Shown here piece by piece: positions 24,385-32,565 of a stretch of 64,000 bases of DNA (its first letter is position 1; each line of letters begins with the position of its first letter). The translations under genes and the position numbers were made by a program. This stretch comes from Muricoccus nepalensis (GTDB lineage Bacteria > Pseudomonadota > Alphaproteobacteria > Acetobacterales > Acetobacteraceae). The notes below the pieces were generated by a model that searched no databases, was not told where the DNA came from, and worked only from the letters and a program-made list of their open reading frames with translations. The DNA lies in the NCBI RefSeq assembly GCF_006438825.1, contig NZ_RCZP01000008.1:79051-143050 (forward strand), given 5' to 3'.

Positions 24385-26344
24385 GGTTCCAGCCCTCCCA
24401 GGATTGCAGGGCAAGGAAGACTAGATCGTCCACGTAGTCCTCCGCCAGGGAGGGGAACTCCTGGACCTTGTCCCGCACCACCCGGGCGAAGTGCTCCCAC
24501 TGGAGACTGCCAACAGCCTTGGTCCTCAGGTGCTCCATGGCGTCCGCAACGTTGATCCGGGCCTGCTCCATGAACTCCGGCATTGCGAGATGCCAAATGC
24601 AACGTGATTGACATTTGGCGACGTTCGGAAGTTCGTTGACCTTGCAGCACAAACCTGGCTCATCGCGCGGTTTGAAGCAGACCACTAGTCCAGGGACAAT
24701 TTGTTTCAGCGATATTCCATCTGGACCATCTGCCACGATGTCCAAGATGTCGTCTGTTGTATACTTGCCTTGATCTTTCACGCCATCCGGCACGAAAAGG
24801 TTCATTGACGAAACCACAGCATCGAGCGCTTGATTAAAGTGTGCAGCGCCCCCGCCGACTAGGACCTCACGTTTTTCCACGAATGCCGCTGCAGTTAATC
24901 TGCTTTCCTCCTCTGCGATTGCGCGAAGATCTTCAAGAATGGAGCTGTTCGCCAATATATATCGTAAGGTGACCCAGAGATGTTCGTGGCCGAAAAGCCT
25001 TCTAAGAACAATCGGTCCGCCGTGAAGAGCAATTACGATGAGTCGAGCTGTCGTTTTACGGAACCGATGGTGATGGATCGGGATCCCGTCGAGCAGATGC
25101 TCAAAGCCATGTTTGGCTGCAAATTTCTTGAGGCGAGCATCAATTTGCCTCATGGGTTCACCACTCGCCCACAGGGTAGAGTGACTGCGCCACAGATAAG
25201 GAAATTCACCTCCCTCAAGAAGGATTACATAATCCCGTTGAGCTTCCAAGTATTTCGCGAGGCGGTCGCTAATAGGCCAATCACGAAGCTGACCTATCGT
25301 TGATCTTGAACTCTTGAATGTCAGCCCGGAGAGAGTTGCTCCCTCCTGAACTCCAGGCCGCCACTGAACAGCGTCCTTGGAAAGGGCGGAAACCTCAGAC
25401 CACCGCGGACCGAGAACAAGCGAAAGAATGAAAATGGCAGCCATCTGACAGAGGTTCCCAACCGCCCGTAGTTCCTGGGAACGCGGCACTTCCAACCCGA
25501 GCGGCCAAGTGCGCCCAGCGAGTATGGCAGGTACTGCTTGGACCCGGTCCTGAGCAGGAAGTGCCATAACCTCCCTGTAGCAATCCATCATCACAGGCTG
25601 GAGATCATCCAGAACTGACAAGCAAAACTCCCCAGCATCAGCAACAAAAGCATCAGTGAACGGTTGGAAGAGGCGCGGCTCAACCTGGGGAACGTCAACA
25701 CGAGTTACGTTGGTATCAAGCCCCGCATAAAGCTCCATGCTGCTAACTGCCTCGATCGATGGAGGCGGATCAAACATAGAATAAGAGTCTGGAGATCTAG
25801 CACGCCATGATCGAAGGGCCTCATAAACGGCTTGCAAGCTTTTGCGGTAAACCGGGCGAAGCCTATTAACAATCTTCAATAGATCGTCGTAACCGAGATC
25901 TTTAATTTCTTTATTGTTTTGAATTGCGTATTGCGCAAAGGCTAGATAAACCCGACGCCTAGTTCTAAGTGTGCTCATAGATAAAGGGCGACGGGTGTGA
26001 AAAATCTCTAGATACATGCACCTTTTTACCTGAAGTAGAGCGCGCTGCGCCGCAGGTGAATTTCCCAGAGGTCCATGTAGTGAGAATTTTTGTTTTAGAT
26101 AACCTATCGGTCGAGTTTCATATTGCCGGTGCCATGATAATGGCATGACCCAGACATCGTCCCCGGCGCGCACGAAAGGTCCAGATCCTTTGCCCGGAAA
26201 GATCTCCAGCCCCTCAAACTGTTTATCAACGTCAAAGGCAGGATCCCCTGGACGAGGATAGAGATCCTTCACACCACCATGTCCAGCTTTCCAGCCGTCA
26301 ACGTTGAGCTGATTCCAGAGGTCCAGGCGTTGAAGATTGGACAT
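24371..26344 (-). CDS. Tyrosine recombinase of the island module, third gene, with C-terminal Cys cluster
   Basis: A 657-residue site-specific recombinase. Catalytic residues are visible: Arg314 (LGPRWSEVSAL), Lys344 (TFKSSRST), His426-x2-Arg429 (HHHRFRK), His453 (LFGHEHLW) and the nucleophile Tyr462 (LRYILAN). A Cys-rich segment follows (LCCKVNELPNVAKCQSRC), like the zinc-type tail of large Tn554 TnpB-like proteins. I use the ATG at 26,344, two bases after the previous stop, with GGAG ahead. A longer frame would run 165 bases into the upstream gene. Confidence 0.85.
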   Translation of the reverse strand: MSNLQRLDLWNQLNVDGWKAGHGGVKDLYPRPGDPAFDVDKQFEGLEIFPGKGSGPFVRAGDDVWVMPLSWHRQYETRPIGYLKQKFSLHGPLGNSPAAQRALLQVKRCMYLEIFHTRRPLSMSTLRTRRRVYLAFAQYAIQNNKEIKDLGYDDLLKIVNRLRPVYRKSLQAVYEALRSWRARSPDSYSMFDPPPSIEAVSSMELYAGLDTNVTRVDVPQVEPRLFQPFTDAFVADAGEFCLSVLDDLQPVMMDCYREVMALPAQDRVQAVPAILAGRTWPLGLEVPRSQELRAVGNLCQMAAIFILSLVLGPRWSEVSALSKDAVQWRPGVQEGATLSGLTFKSSRSTIGQLRDWPISDRLAKYLEAQRDYVILLEGGEFPYLWRSHSTLWASGEPMRQIDARLKKFAAKHGFEHLLDGIPIHHHRFRKTTARLIVIALHGGPIVLRRLFGHEHLWVTLRYILANSSILEDLRAIAEEESRLTAAAFVEKREVLVGGGAAHFNQALDAVVSSMNLFVPDGVKDQGKYTTDDILDIVADGPDGISLKQIVPGLVVCFKPRDEPGLCCKVNELPNVAKCQSRCIWHLAMPEFMEQARINVADAMEHLRTKAVGSLQWEHFARVVRDKVQEFPSLAEDYVDDLVFLALQSWEGWNRGRG

Positions 26345-26346
26345 CT

Positions 26347-28245
26347 TTAATGCTCCCGGATGGAGGTATTCCCCACAAACATGGATGTTGTAATGATAGG
26401 CCGCATTGGCTCTGCGGTAAGCCGCGCAGCCTGGACATGCTTGGCGTCGAATTGATCCACAATATGTTTGTACACCGCGAGCATGACCGGGTAGTCGCTC
26501 GTTTCCCACAGGGCTACCGATAGGGTTTCCCTGATCTGCTCAAGGTCAGCGATTATCCTCAGGAGAGTTGGAAGGCTCTCCACGCTGGCGTACCAATTCC
26601 AGCACGTGAAGCAGCGTTGAGATTGGCAGGCGTGACCATCGGAATGACCTGGATCAGCGTCTGGTGCAGGGTGGAGAGAGTCGCCACAATGGAGCCCTGT
26701 TGCTGCGATCTCAGCGGCACCCTCCCTGTATCTTCTTGGCCCATACTTGCCATCTTTGAGATCGCGAAAGACTTGGTCCTGGAGATCGAGCAGGCGTTTT
26801 CGGTCCTGCACAATAACAGCCCTTTTCTCCAGGTAATGGAGCAGGGAGTGGATTGTTGCGTGACCTAACGATTGAGCGGTTAGCAAATGGTTAAAACTGC
26901 TGCGATGATACATGAACAAGCCCCAGATATCTCGCCCCTGGGGCATTCGGTAACGCATGGGAGACCCATCCTCACGAACCACCCCGCTGTAATCAAAAAA
27001 GGCGTCTAGCGTCTGATGGGCTTCGTAAAAGGTTGATGAGGCCGGGAGAAAATCAAACAGGCCGTCCTTTTTCACACCCAGCCATACCATTGATGCCCTT
27101 CGCTTGAGTTCTGGATCGTTCCGCTCGATCGAGAGCTCAATCAAGCGGTCTCGAATCGGCTTTTGAACATCAATCACGTATTGGATGATTTGATATGCAT
27201 CAGTCTTTCTGATAAGAGATGACGACGCGCGCTGCGTTTTGTTGCCTATACGCTTTGGCCCGTACAGAACTGCCCGCTTGGTAGGAGCCAGGGGATCTGG
27301 ACGCCACCAATTTGAAACTAGCATTCTGCTCACGGTGTCCGGATTCATGCCCGTCTTCATCGTGACCATTGCGAACGCAATGGCGAGTTCAGGCAAGCGG
27401 AGAAATCGCGCTCCTACATGCGCCTGGGCTCCGGTTCCGAGCTCGCCTAGTTCAGGGATGATCAGCTCCGGTGGCAGGCTGACCCTCATACCATCCCGGT
27501 GCTTGTGGAACTCCGCAGGTTTATGGGATAGACCAGCAAACGGCAGCACCTGTTCCACGAGCCAGAGCCGGTTTTCTATGTTACGCCATCCCCCACCTTG
27601 CCACCGGTTTTTTCCACTACTTCCTGTAGCGGGATCCACACCCCGTGCCGCCAAACTCTGTGCTAACGCGATGCGACGGCAGATCTTCCTCCAGCCGCGA
27701 GCAAGAGCCCTGAACGCCGTCTTCGCCTCCTCAAACGAAAGGACATCGCCTCCATAAAAAGCTTCTTTGTTACTTTGGAAGAAGATATAAATTTCCAGTG
27801 TTTGCTTCGTGATCTGGTTTTTCGCCCGCGCCTCATCGAAGGCACGACGAAAAACCGCATAAACCACCTGGTTAATGTAGTATTTTGAATGTTGCGTCGT
27901 GCGCTTATGGCGCAGCCAATCAATAAACTGCGGCCAAATCCTTTCAAGCTCCTCCCAGTCCAAATCATCGAATGAGACTTCGGGGCGACCAGAAAGGCTT
28001 TTTGCCTGGAGTTCCTGATCATCCAAGAACCGCCAGAAGTAGTTCAGGTTAGCCCGGCTTCTATACGCAGTTGATTTCGCCCCGTCCCGATAGAGATCTT
28101 CGAACGCGCCTTGTATTCTCTTCGTCAACAAGGGCCTGCCACGGAACGCTTCACCCCCTCCCTCCAGGGACTTCAATGACAAGTTCCAGCGGACGGACTT
28201 CTGGGTGATGCGATCCACGCTGCGGCCCGAAATACTAGCTTTCAT
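26347..28245 (-). CDS. Tyrosine recombinase-like protein with altered active site, second gene of the module
   Basis: A 632-residue large recombinase-like protein. The region that should carry the first catalytic Arg reads KTGMNPDTVSRML, with Asn301 in place of Arg, and the HxxR box is replaced by RDIWGLFMYHR. The last box survives: SLGHATIHSLLHYLEK (His462, Tyr471). A Cys cluster follows (Cys520, 540, 545, 548; CQSQRCFTC), probably zinc-binding. It overlaps the upstream recombinase by 4 bases. It may be structural or cleave only with a partner supplying residues. Confidence 0.8.
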   Translation of the reverse strand: MKASISGRSVDRITQKSVRWNLSLKSLEGGGEAFRGRPLLTKRIQGAFEDLYRDGAKSTAYRSRANLNYFWRFLDDQELQAKSLSGRPEVSFDDLDWEELERIWPQFIDWLRHKRTTQHSKYYINQVVYAVFRRAFDEARAKNQITKQTLEIYIFFQSNKEAFYGGDVLSFEEAKTAFRALARGWRKICRRIALAQSLAARGVDPATGSSGKNRWQGGGWRNIENRLWLVEQVLPFAGLSHKPAEFHKHRDGMRVSLPPELIIPELGELGTGAQAHVGARFLRLPELAIAFAMVTMKTGMNPDTVSRMLVSNWWRPDPLAPTKRAVLYGPKRIGNKTQRASSSLIRKTDAYQIIQYVIDVQKPIRDRLIELSIERNDPELKRRASMVWLGVKKDGLFDFLPASSTFYEAHQTLDAFFDYSGVVREDGSPMRYRMPQGRDIWGLFMYHRSSFNHLLTAQSLGHATIHSLLHYLEKRAVIVQDRKRLLDLQDQVFRDLKDGKYGPRRYREGAAEIAATGLHCGDSLHPAPDADPGHSDGHACQSQRCFTCWNWYASVESLPTLLRIIADLEQIRETLSVALWETSDYPVMLAVYKHIVDQFDAKHVQAARLTAEPMRPIITTSMFVGNTSIREH

Positions 28246-29477
28246 TTGTCGTCTCCATCAAGTTCGGCCGCAAAGATTTCAGGCAGCTTCGAACCGAGGA
28301 GGTACGAAACTCCATTCAGATAACCAATTGTGGTCTCAAGGCGAGCATGGCCCAGGTTTTCTTTGAGGCGCAGCAGGTCGGTTGAAAGGATCGCCTCCCC
28401 TGCCGTTCTCTCGAACGCATACGCCATGATTCCCCCTTGATCAGACCGTCGTTTCCAAGCGCGCAAAAGGTAGTGAGCTGCGTAATGGTGCCGGAGCATA
28501 TGTGGCGAAAGCCCCTGGTAACCGGTAAGCCTCCTTGCCGCCGTGAATGCCTTCTGAACGCGGCGGTGCTTCAACGGGGAAACCGTTCCTTGAGAAGCGG
28601 TTTCGATTAGCAATATATCAGTTTTTGTTTTTGATTTCCGTTCAACCAAACGACGATCAAAGTCGCGATAACGGATTATTGCTGGCAGAACATCGGCGTC
28701 GAGCTCAACCCTTCGGAATCTTTTGAATTTCCCCTGGATGCGTATGGATCGCCTCGACGGATCCTTACGGAAATCAGATATCTCTGGAAAATCGGATACC
28801 TTTAGCAGAAGCACTTCTGATAGGCGGAGCCCCATTCTGTGGAAGATGCGGGCTGCAAGCTTCAGTGCTGAGGTGTCAAGTGCTTCAATGAAGGTATCAA
28901 CCTGCCCTTCAGTATACCAATCCGTGATCTCAGCCGGATTAACACGCCGTATAATCGCAGGCCGAAGCACTGGAGCGCCCTGGTTACCCCGAACCTTGAA
29001 CATCCTGAGTGAAAGCAGGTCGCGCAATCCGCGCTTGGCAGCAAAATTCAAAAAATCAACGGCTGACGTGAGATACTGGTTAACTGATTGTAGGCGGAGG
29101 CCAATGCCCCCCTGGGTTGCCCGACCTTCCTCAAGATCCTCGGCGAAGTTCTCAAGGTCCTGCTCACCTATAGTCTTGTAGGTGACCCCATTTCGGGAGC
29201 ACCAGCGGCGCAAGACGTCCAGCTGGTAGGCACGGTTACGCAGGTATCCGAGGTCCGCCCTCAAGACAGCTCGTCCCGCGATCTCGACGTAGATGCCCTG
29301 CTGGGGCTGCTCTGGCGCCCAGTCTCCATTGCGGCGGGCAAGGAGGTACTCGTTCACCCACCAGTCTGGGTTGCCGTCCTCACCGATCAGCAGGGGAACC
29401 CCGCGGAACGCCGCAGGGACACCCTCCTCTATCGCCTGGTCCCCGACCAGGAAGACCGTCCGAACCCGACCACCCAT
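28242..29477 (-). CDS. Tyrosine recombinase, first gene of the module
   Basis: A 411-residue recombinase with a full set of catalytic residues: Arg218 (MGLRLSEVLLL), Lys250 or 252 (GKFKRFRRVEL), His326-x2-Arg329 (SPHMLRHHYAA), His377 (NLGHARLETT) and Tyr386 (IGYLN). The N-terminal part (70-150) is a SAM-like core-binding domain. It is the gene nearest to the island end and leads a unit of four overlapping or nearly touching genes. Size and order match TnpA before TnpB in Tn554-like elements. Confidence 0.9.
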   Translation of the reverse strand: MGGRVRTVFLVGDQAIEEGVPAAFRGVPLLIGEDGNPDWWVNEYLLARRNGDWAPEQPQQGIYVEIAGRAVLRADLGYLRNRAYQLDVLRRWCSRNGVTYKTIGEQDLENFAEDLEEGRATQGGIGLRLQSVNQYLTSAVDFLNFAAKRGLRDLLSLRMFKVRGNQGAPVLRPAIIRRVNPAEITDWYTEGQVDTFIEALDTSALKLAARIFHRMGLRLSEVLLLKVSDFPEISDFRKDPSRRSIRIQGKFKRFRRVELDADVLPAIIRYRDFDRRLVERKSKTKTDILLIETASQGTVSPLKHRRVQKAFTAARRLTGYQGLSPHMLRHHYAAHYLLRAWKRRSDQGGIMAYAFERTAGEAILSTDLLRLKENLGHARLETTIGYLNGVSYLLGSKLPEIFAAELDGDDK

Positions 29478-29523
29478 AGTTCATCCCCTCACCGCCGGTT
29501 GACCATGACGGGCGAGAGCAAGG

Positions 29524-29579
29524 ACGTCCAAGCAGGTGGGGGGCACCCACCCTTGGAGGAGGCGTCAAAGGTTGGACGT
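29524..29579. repeat. Nested inverted repeats at the island end
   Basis: An outer pair ACGTCCAA (29,524-29,531) and TTGGACGT (29,572-29,579) encloses an inner pair GGTGGG/CCCACC (29,535-29,551). It lies between the recombinase start and the tRNA junction, where arm-type recombinase sites would be expected. Confidence 0.5.
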
Positions 29580-29597
29580 TTTTAGCGGGGGCGCATT

Positions 29598-29630
29598 AAG
29601 GCTGGAACTCTACCATTGAGCTACACCCGC
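29598..29630 (-). pseudogene. 5' fragment of tRNA-Gly(UCC), cut at the anticodon by the island
   Basis: Reading from 29,630, the sequence GCGGGTGTAGCTCAATGGTA continues through the D arm and the 5' anticodon strand (CCAGC) to CTT, the loop bases up to the first anticodon position. It then departs completely from any tRNA. No complementary anticodon strand, T arm or acceptor strand follows. The intact gene would be tRNA-Gly(UCC), normally next to tRNA-Tyr and before tuf. The 3' part must lie beyond the left end of the island or be lost. Confidence 0.85.
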
Positions 29631-29701
29631 TGAGCCAGAGCAGCAGCCTGCCGAGCAGACCGGTCACACAGAAGCCCACCGCTCCGGCGGGATGGGACAC
29701 A

Positions 29702-29784
29702 TGGAGGGGGTTGGATTCGAACCAACGTAGGCGCAAGCCAGCGGATTTACAGTCCGCCCCCTTTAGCCACTCGGGCACCCCTCC
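29702..29784 (-). tRNA. tRNA-Tyr (GUA)
   Basis: A complete class II tRNA: acceptor GGAGGGG/CCCCTCC, anticodon loop CTGTAAA, a long variable arm (CTGGCTTGCGCC region) and GTTCGAATC in the T arm. CCA does not seem to be encoded. It lies 71 bases upstream of the broken tRNA-Gly and divergent from rlmB. Confidence 0.95.
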
Positions 29785-29966
29785 ACAGGGTGTCCCCACC
29801 CTGACGGGCGGGAGCCGGCGGACTATCCGAGAAGCGGCGCGCCTGTCAACGTGAGCGGCGCGATCGTCGCGGCATCGCCGGCCGGGACGGGTGCGCCGGA
29901 CCCGGTGCATGGCAGCCGGCCGAGCATGGGCCTTGCGGCGGGCGCCGCGATTTGCAGGATGCCGCC

Positions 29967-31133
29967 ATGTCCCCCCCTCGACGGCCGCAAGGCCCACGCC
30001 CCCCGGGTTCGGCCTCCGGGCCCCATGGCGGCGGTGCCCCCGGCCAGCCGCCCCGCCCGCGCGCCTTCGACGGCAAGCGCGGCTGGGCCGGCGGCGAGGC
30101 CCCGGCCGGCGCGCGCGGCGCCGCCCCCCGCCCGCCCTTCGCCCGGCCAGGCGCCGCCCCCGCCGGCGCGACGGGCGGCTACCAGCCCGCGGCCAAGCCC
30201 TGGTCCAAGGCGCCGGGCAAGGCGCCCGGCAAGACCTGGAGCCGCTCCCCCGCCGAGCCCCGGCCGCACCGCCCCGGCGCCGACGCCGAGCCGCCCCGCG
30301 GCCCCCGCCCCCCGCGCCACGATTCCCGGCACGAGGGCGCCGAGCCCTCCCCCCGCGGCCGCGCCGAGGGCCCGCGCCGCGAGACGCCCGAGGAGCGCAC
30401 GCCCGCCAACACCTTCTGGATGCACGGGCTGCACGCCGTCGCCGCCGCCCTGCTGAACCCGCGCCGCCGCCTCCGCCGCCTCCTGCTGACCGCCGAGGCC
30501 GAGGCGACGCTCGCCGCCCGCCTGCCGCCCGGCACCATCGCCGCGCGCAAGCTGAGCGCCGAGCGGGTGGAGGACCGCACCCGCTTCCACAGCTTCCTGC
30601 CCGAGGATTCCGTGCACCAGGGCGCGGCGATGCTGGTGGAGCCCCTGCCCGGCCTCGCCCTCGACGACGTCCTTGCCGCCTCCGCCGGCCCTGTCCTGCT
30701 GCTCGACCAGGTGACGGACCCGCGCAACGTCGGCGCCATCCTGCGCTCCGCCGCCGCCTTCGGGGCCGCGGCCGTGGTCGTGCAGGACCGCCACGCGCCG
30801 CCCGAGACCGGCGCCCTCGCCCGCGCCGCCTCCGGGGCGCTCGAGACCGTGCCCATGATCCGCGAGGTGAACCTCGCCCGCGCCATCCGCGGCCTGCAGG
30901 ACAAGGGCGTCTGGGTGCTCGGCCTGGCCGGCGAGGCGAAGCGCACGCTCGCCGAGGCGAAGCCCGCCGACCGCCGCGTCGGCCTCGTCCTCGGCGCCGA
31001 GGCCGGGGGCCTGCGCCGCCTCCAGCGCGAGACCGTGGACGAGATGGTCCGCCTGCCCATCGCGACGGAGGTCGAGAGCCTCAACGTGGCCGCCGCCGCC
31101 GCCGTCGCCCTCTACGAGCTGGCGCGCGCCTGA
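29967..31133 (+). CDS. rlmB: 23S rRNA (guanosine-2'-O-)-methyltransferase RlmB (TrmH/SpoU family)
   Basis: Methylates the 2'-OH of G2251 in 23S rRNA using SAM. The C-terminal 240 residues are a normal SPOUT enzyme: substrate-binding domain from TFWMHGLHAVAAAL, then DQVTDPRNVGAILRSAA, LGAEAGGL and SLNVAAAAAVALYE, which form the knot and SAM site. Before this is an extension of about 140 residues, rich in Pro, Arg, Gly and Ala and probably disordered. The ATG at 29,967 is used; an in-frame TTG lies five codons earlier. Its stop overlaps the next start by one base. Confidence 0.9.
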   Translation: MSPPRRPQGPRPPGSASGPHGGGAPGQPPRPRAFDGKRGWAGGEAPAGARGAAPRPPFARPGAAPAGATGGYQPAAKPWSKAPGKAPGKTWSRSPAEPRPHRPGADAEPPRGPRPPRHDSRHEGAEPSPRGRAEGPRRETPEERTPANTFWMHGLHAVAAALLNPRRRLRRLLLTAEAEATLAARLPPGTIAARKLSAERVEDRTRFHSFLPEDSVHQGAAMLVEPLPGLALDDVLAASAGPVLLLDQVTDPRNVGAILRSAAAFGAAAVVVQDRHAPPETGALARAASGALETVPMIREVNLARAIRGLQDKGVWVLGLAGEAKRTLAEAKPADRRVGLVLGAEAGGLRRLQRETVDEMVRLPIATEVESLNVAAAAAVALYELARA

Positions 31134-31894
31134 TGGGGGCCGCGGCCGCCCTCCTCGCCGCCCGGCTGGCCCGCCGCGGCTTCCCCGACCTCGGCGCCGA
31201 GGCCCCCGCGGACGTCGCGGCCGGCTACGCCGTTCAGCGCGCGCTGGCCGAGGCCATGGGCGCCGTCCCCCCCGCCGGCTTCAAGATCGGCGCGACCACG
31301 CAGGCCATGCAGGCCTATCTCGGCCTCGCCCATCCCTGCGCCGGCTTCTGCGCGGCCGAGGGCATCCAGGACCGCGTCGGGAGCTTCCGCTTCGCCGACT
31401 ACGTCCGCCCGGGCGTGGAGTGCGAGATCGGCCTTCGCCTCGGCCATGACCTCTCCCACGGCGAGCACAGCCGCGACTCCGTCGCCGGCGCCGTGGAGCA
31501 CGTCTTCGCGGCGATCGAGGTGGTGGACAACCGCTACGGCGACTTCCGCGCGGTCGGCGCCCCCGGCCTCATCGCCGACCAGGTCTTCCACGCGGGCGGC
31601 GTCACCGGCGCGCCCGCCTCGGGCTGGCCCGGGCTGGACCTGCCGGGCGCGCTCGGCCGCGTGCTGGTGGACGGGGAGGAGCGCGGCCGGGGACTCGGCG
31701 AGGCGCTTCTCGGCCACCCGCTCGACGCCCTCGCCTGGCTCGCGGGATCGCCGCTGGCCGGGCTTTTCGGCGGGCTGCGGGCCGGGCAGGTGGTCTTCCT
31801 CGGCTCGGTCACGCCGCCCATCTGGCTCGACGGTCCCTGCGAAGTCCGCGTGTCCTTCGACCTTCTGGGCGAGGTCTCCGCCCGTTTCGCCTGA
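31133..31894 (+). CDS. 2-keto-4-pentenoate hydratase-like protein (FAH superfamily)
   Basis: A 253-residue enzyme of the hydratase/decarboxylase branch (MhpD-like), which adds water to 2-hydroxypentadienoate-type products of aromatic ring cleavage. Seen: GFKIGATTQAMQAYLGL, the metal-site stretch VECEIGLRLG with paired Glu, AIEVVDNRY, and SVTPPIWLDG at the end. Start and stop of the two genes overlap as TGATG, so it is coupled to rlmB, an odd partner. It may act with the catabolic genes at 36.7-41 kb, but that is speculation. Confidence 0.8.
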   Translation: MGAAAALLAARLARRGFPDLGAEAPADVAAGYAVQRALAEAMGAVPPAGFKIGATTQAMQAYLGLAHPCAGFCAAEGIQDRVGSFRFADYVRPGVECEIGLRLGHDLSHGEHSRDSVAGAVEHVFAAIEVVDNRYGDFRAVGAPGLIADQVFHAGGVTGAPASGWPGLDLPGALGRVLVDGEERGRGLGEALLGHPLDALAWLAGSPLAGLFGGLRAGQVVFLGSVTPPIWLDGPCEVRVSFDLLGEVSARFA

Positions 31895-32017
31895 CGGGTT
31901 CGTGACGCCCTCCCGGCCCCCCGGACACCTCCGGTTAACCCTCTCAGGCGACACTAATCCACGCACCCAGATGGGGCATGACACAGGCCAGGAGGGCGCA
32001 GGCCAAGGAATACCTTG

Positions 32018-32284
32018 ATGTATCGGTCCTCAACCCTGCCCGTCGACACCCCGTCGGCGACGCTGGGTGCCTGGCACGACCTGCCGGAAGAGGTTCAGCT
32101 TGTCCTCTCGCGCGAGGCGCTGCGGCGGGCGGCGGAGACCCTTGCCGAGCACGCGGAGCTCCTCGCCGCGGAGATCGAGTCGGGCGCGCTGCTCGACCAG
32201 GGCGGGCCGGACTCGCTCCGCCTCTTCGCCGCGGTGGTCCGCGCCACCAACAAGGACGGCTTCGCGACCGTGGGCAACGCCTGA
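32018..32284 (+). CDS. Small conserved-looking protein of unknown function
   Basis: An 88-residue helical protein with LPEEVQLVLSREALRRAAETLAEHAELLAAEIESG and an end DSLRLFAAVVRATN. It has no signal or membrane segment. The ATG at 32,018 follows CAAGGAA. No family is recognised. Codon usage fits the chromosome, so it is likely a true gene. Confidence 0.65.
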   Translation: MYRSSTLPVDTPSATLGAWHDLPEEVQLVLSREALRRAAETLAEHAELLAAEIESGALLDQGGPDSLRLFAAVVRATNKDGFATVGNA

Positions 32285-32364
32285 ACGCCCGCGCCAAGCC
32301 GACCCCGCCGACCGGGCCCTGCAAAACGCAGGCGTGCCCCCGCCGTTCAGCCAGCGGCCCCCGA

Positions 32365-32439
<75 letters not shown>

Positions 32440-32565
32440 CCCGGCCGCCCTATAGCAAGGCCGCGCGACGGTGTCTCGACCCCGCTGCCTCCTGCCGGCG
32501 GCATCCCGCGCCGCCCGTCGATCCCTGCTGAAAGATCGGGCCCCACGCCCTATGTTCGAGGGGCC

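Larger units (their letters stand above)
1..29597. mobile_element. Right part of a genomic island inserted in tRNA-Gly(UCC), carrying copper resistance
   Basis: The right boundary is placed where a tRNA-Gly gene stops matching at its anticodon, around 29,597. The left end is not in the window. Inside are copper-resistance genes, an accessory region of small unknown genes, and at the right edge a four-gene recombinase module transcribed away from the boundary. Recombinase genes at an island edge next to an interrupted tRNA is the classic integrated-element layout. Several stretches, especially 24.9-29.4 kb, are visibly more A+T-rich than the chromosome to the right. No conjugation or replication genes are seen here, so whether it can transfer by itself cannot be judged. 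Island status is strong; exact ends are inferred. Confidence 0.8.

Noticed and set aside
24371-29477. Calling the module a RIT (recombinase-in-trio) element
   Set aside because: RIT recombinases are about 300-450 residues each; two of the three here are much larger with Cys clusters, closer to Tn554 TnpB.
1-29597. A conjugative element (ICE)
   Set aside because: No relaxase, coupling protein or type IV secretion genes are visible; they could only be outside the window.
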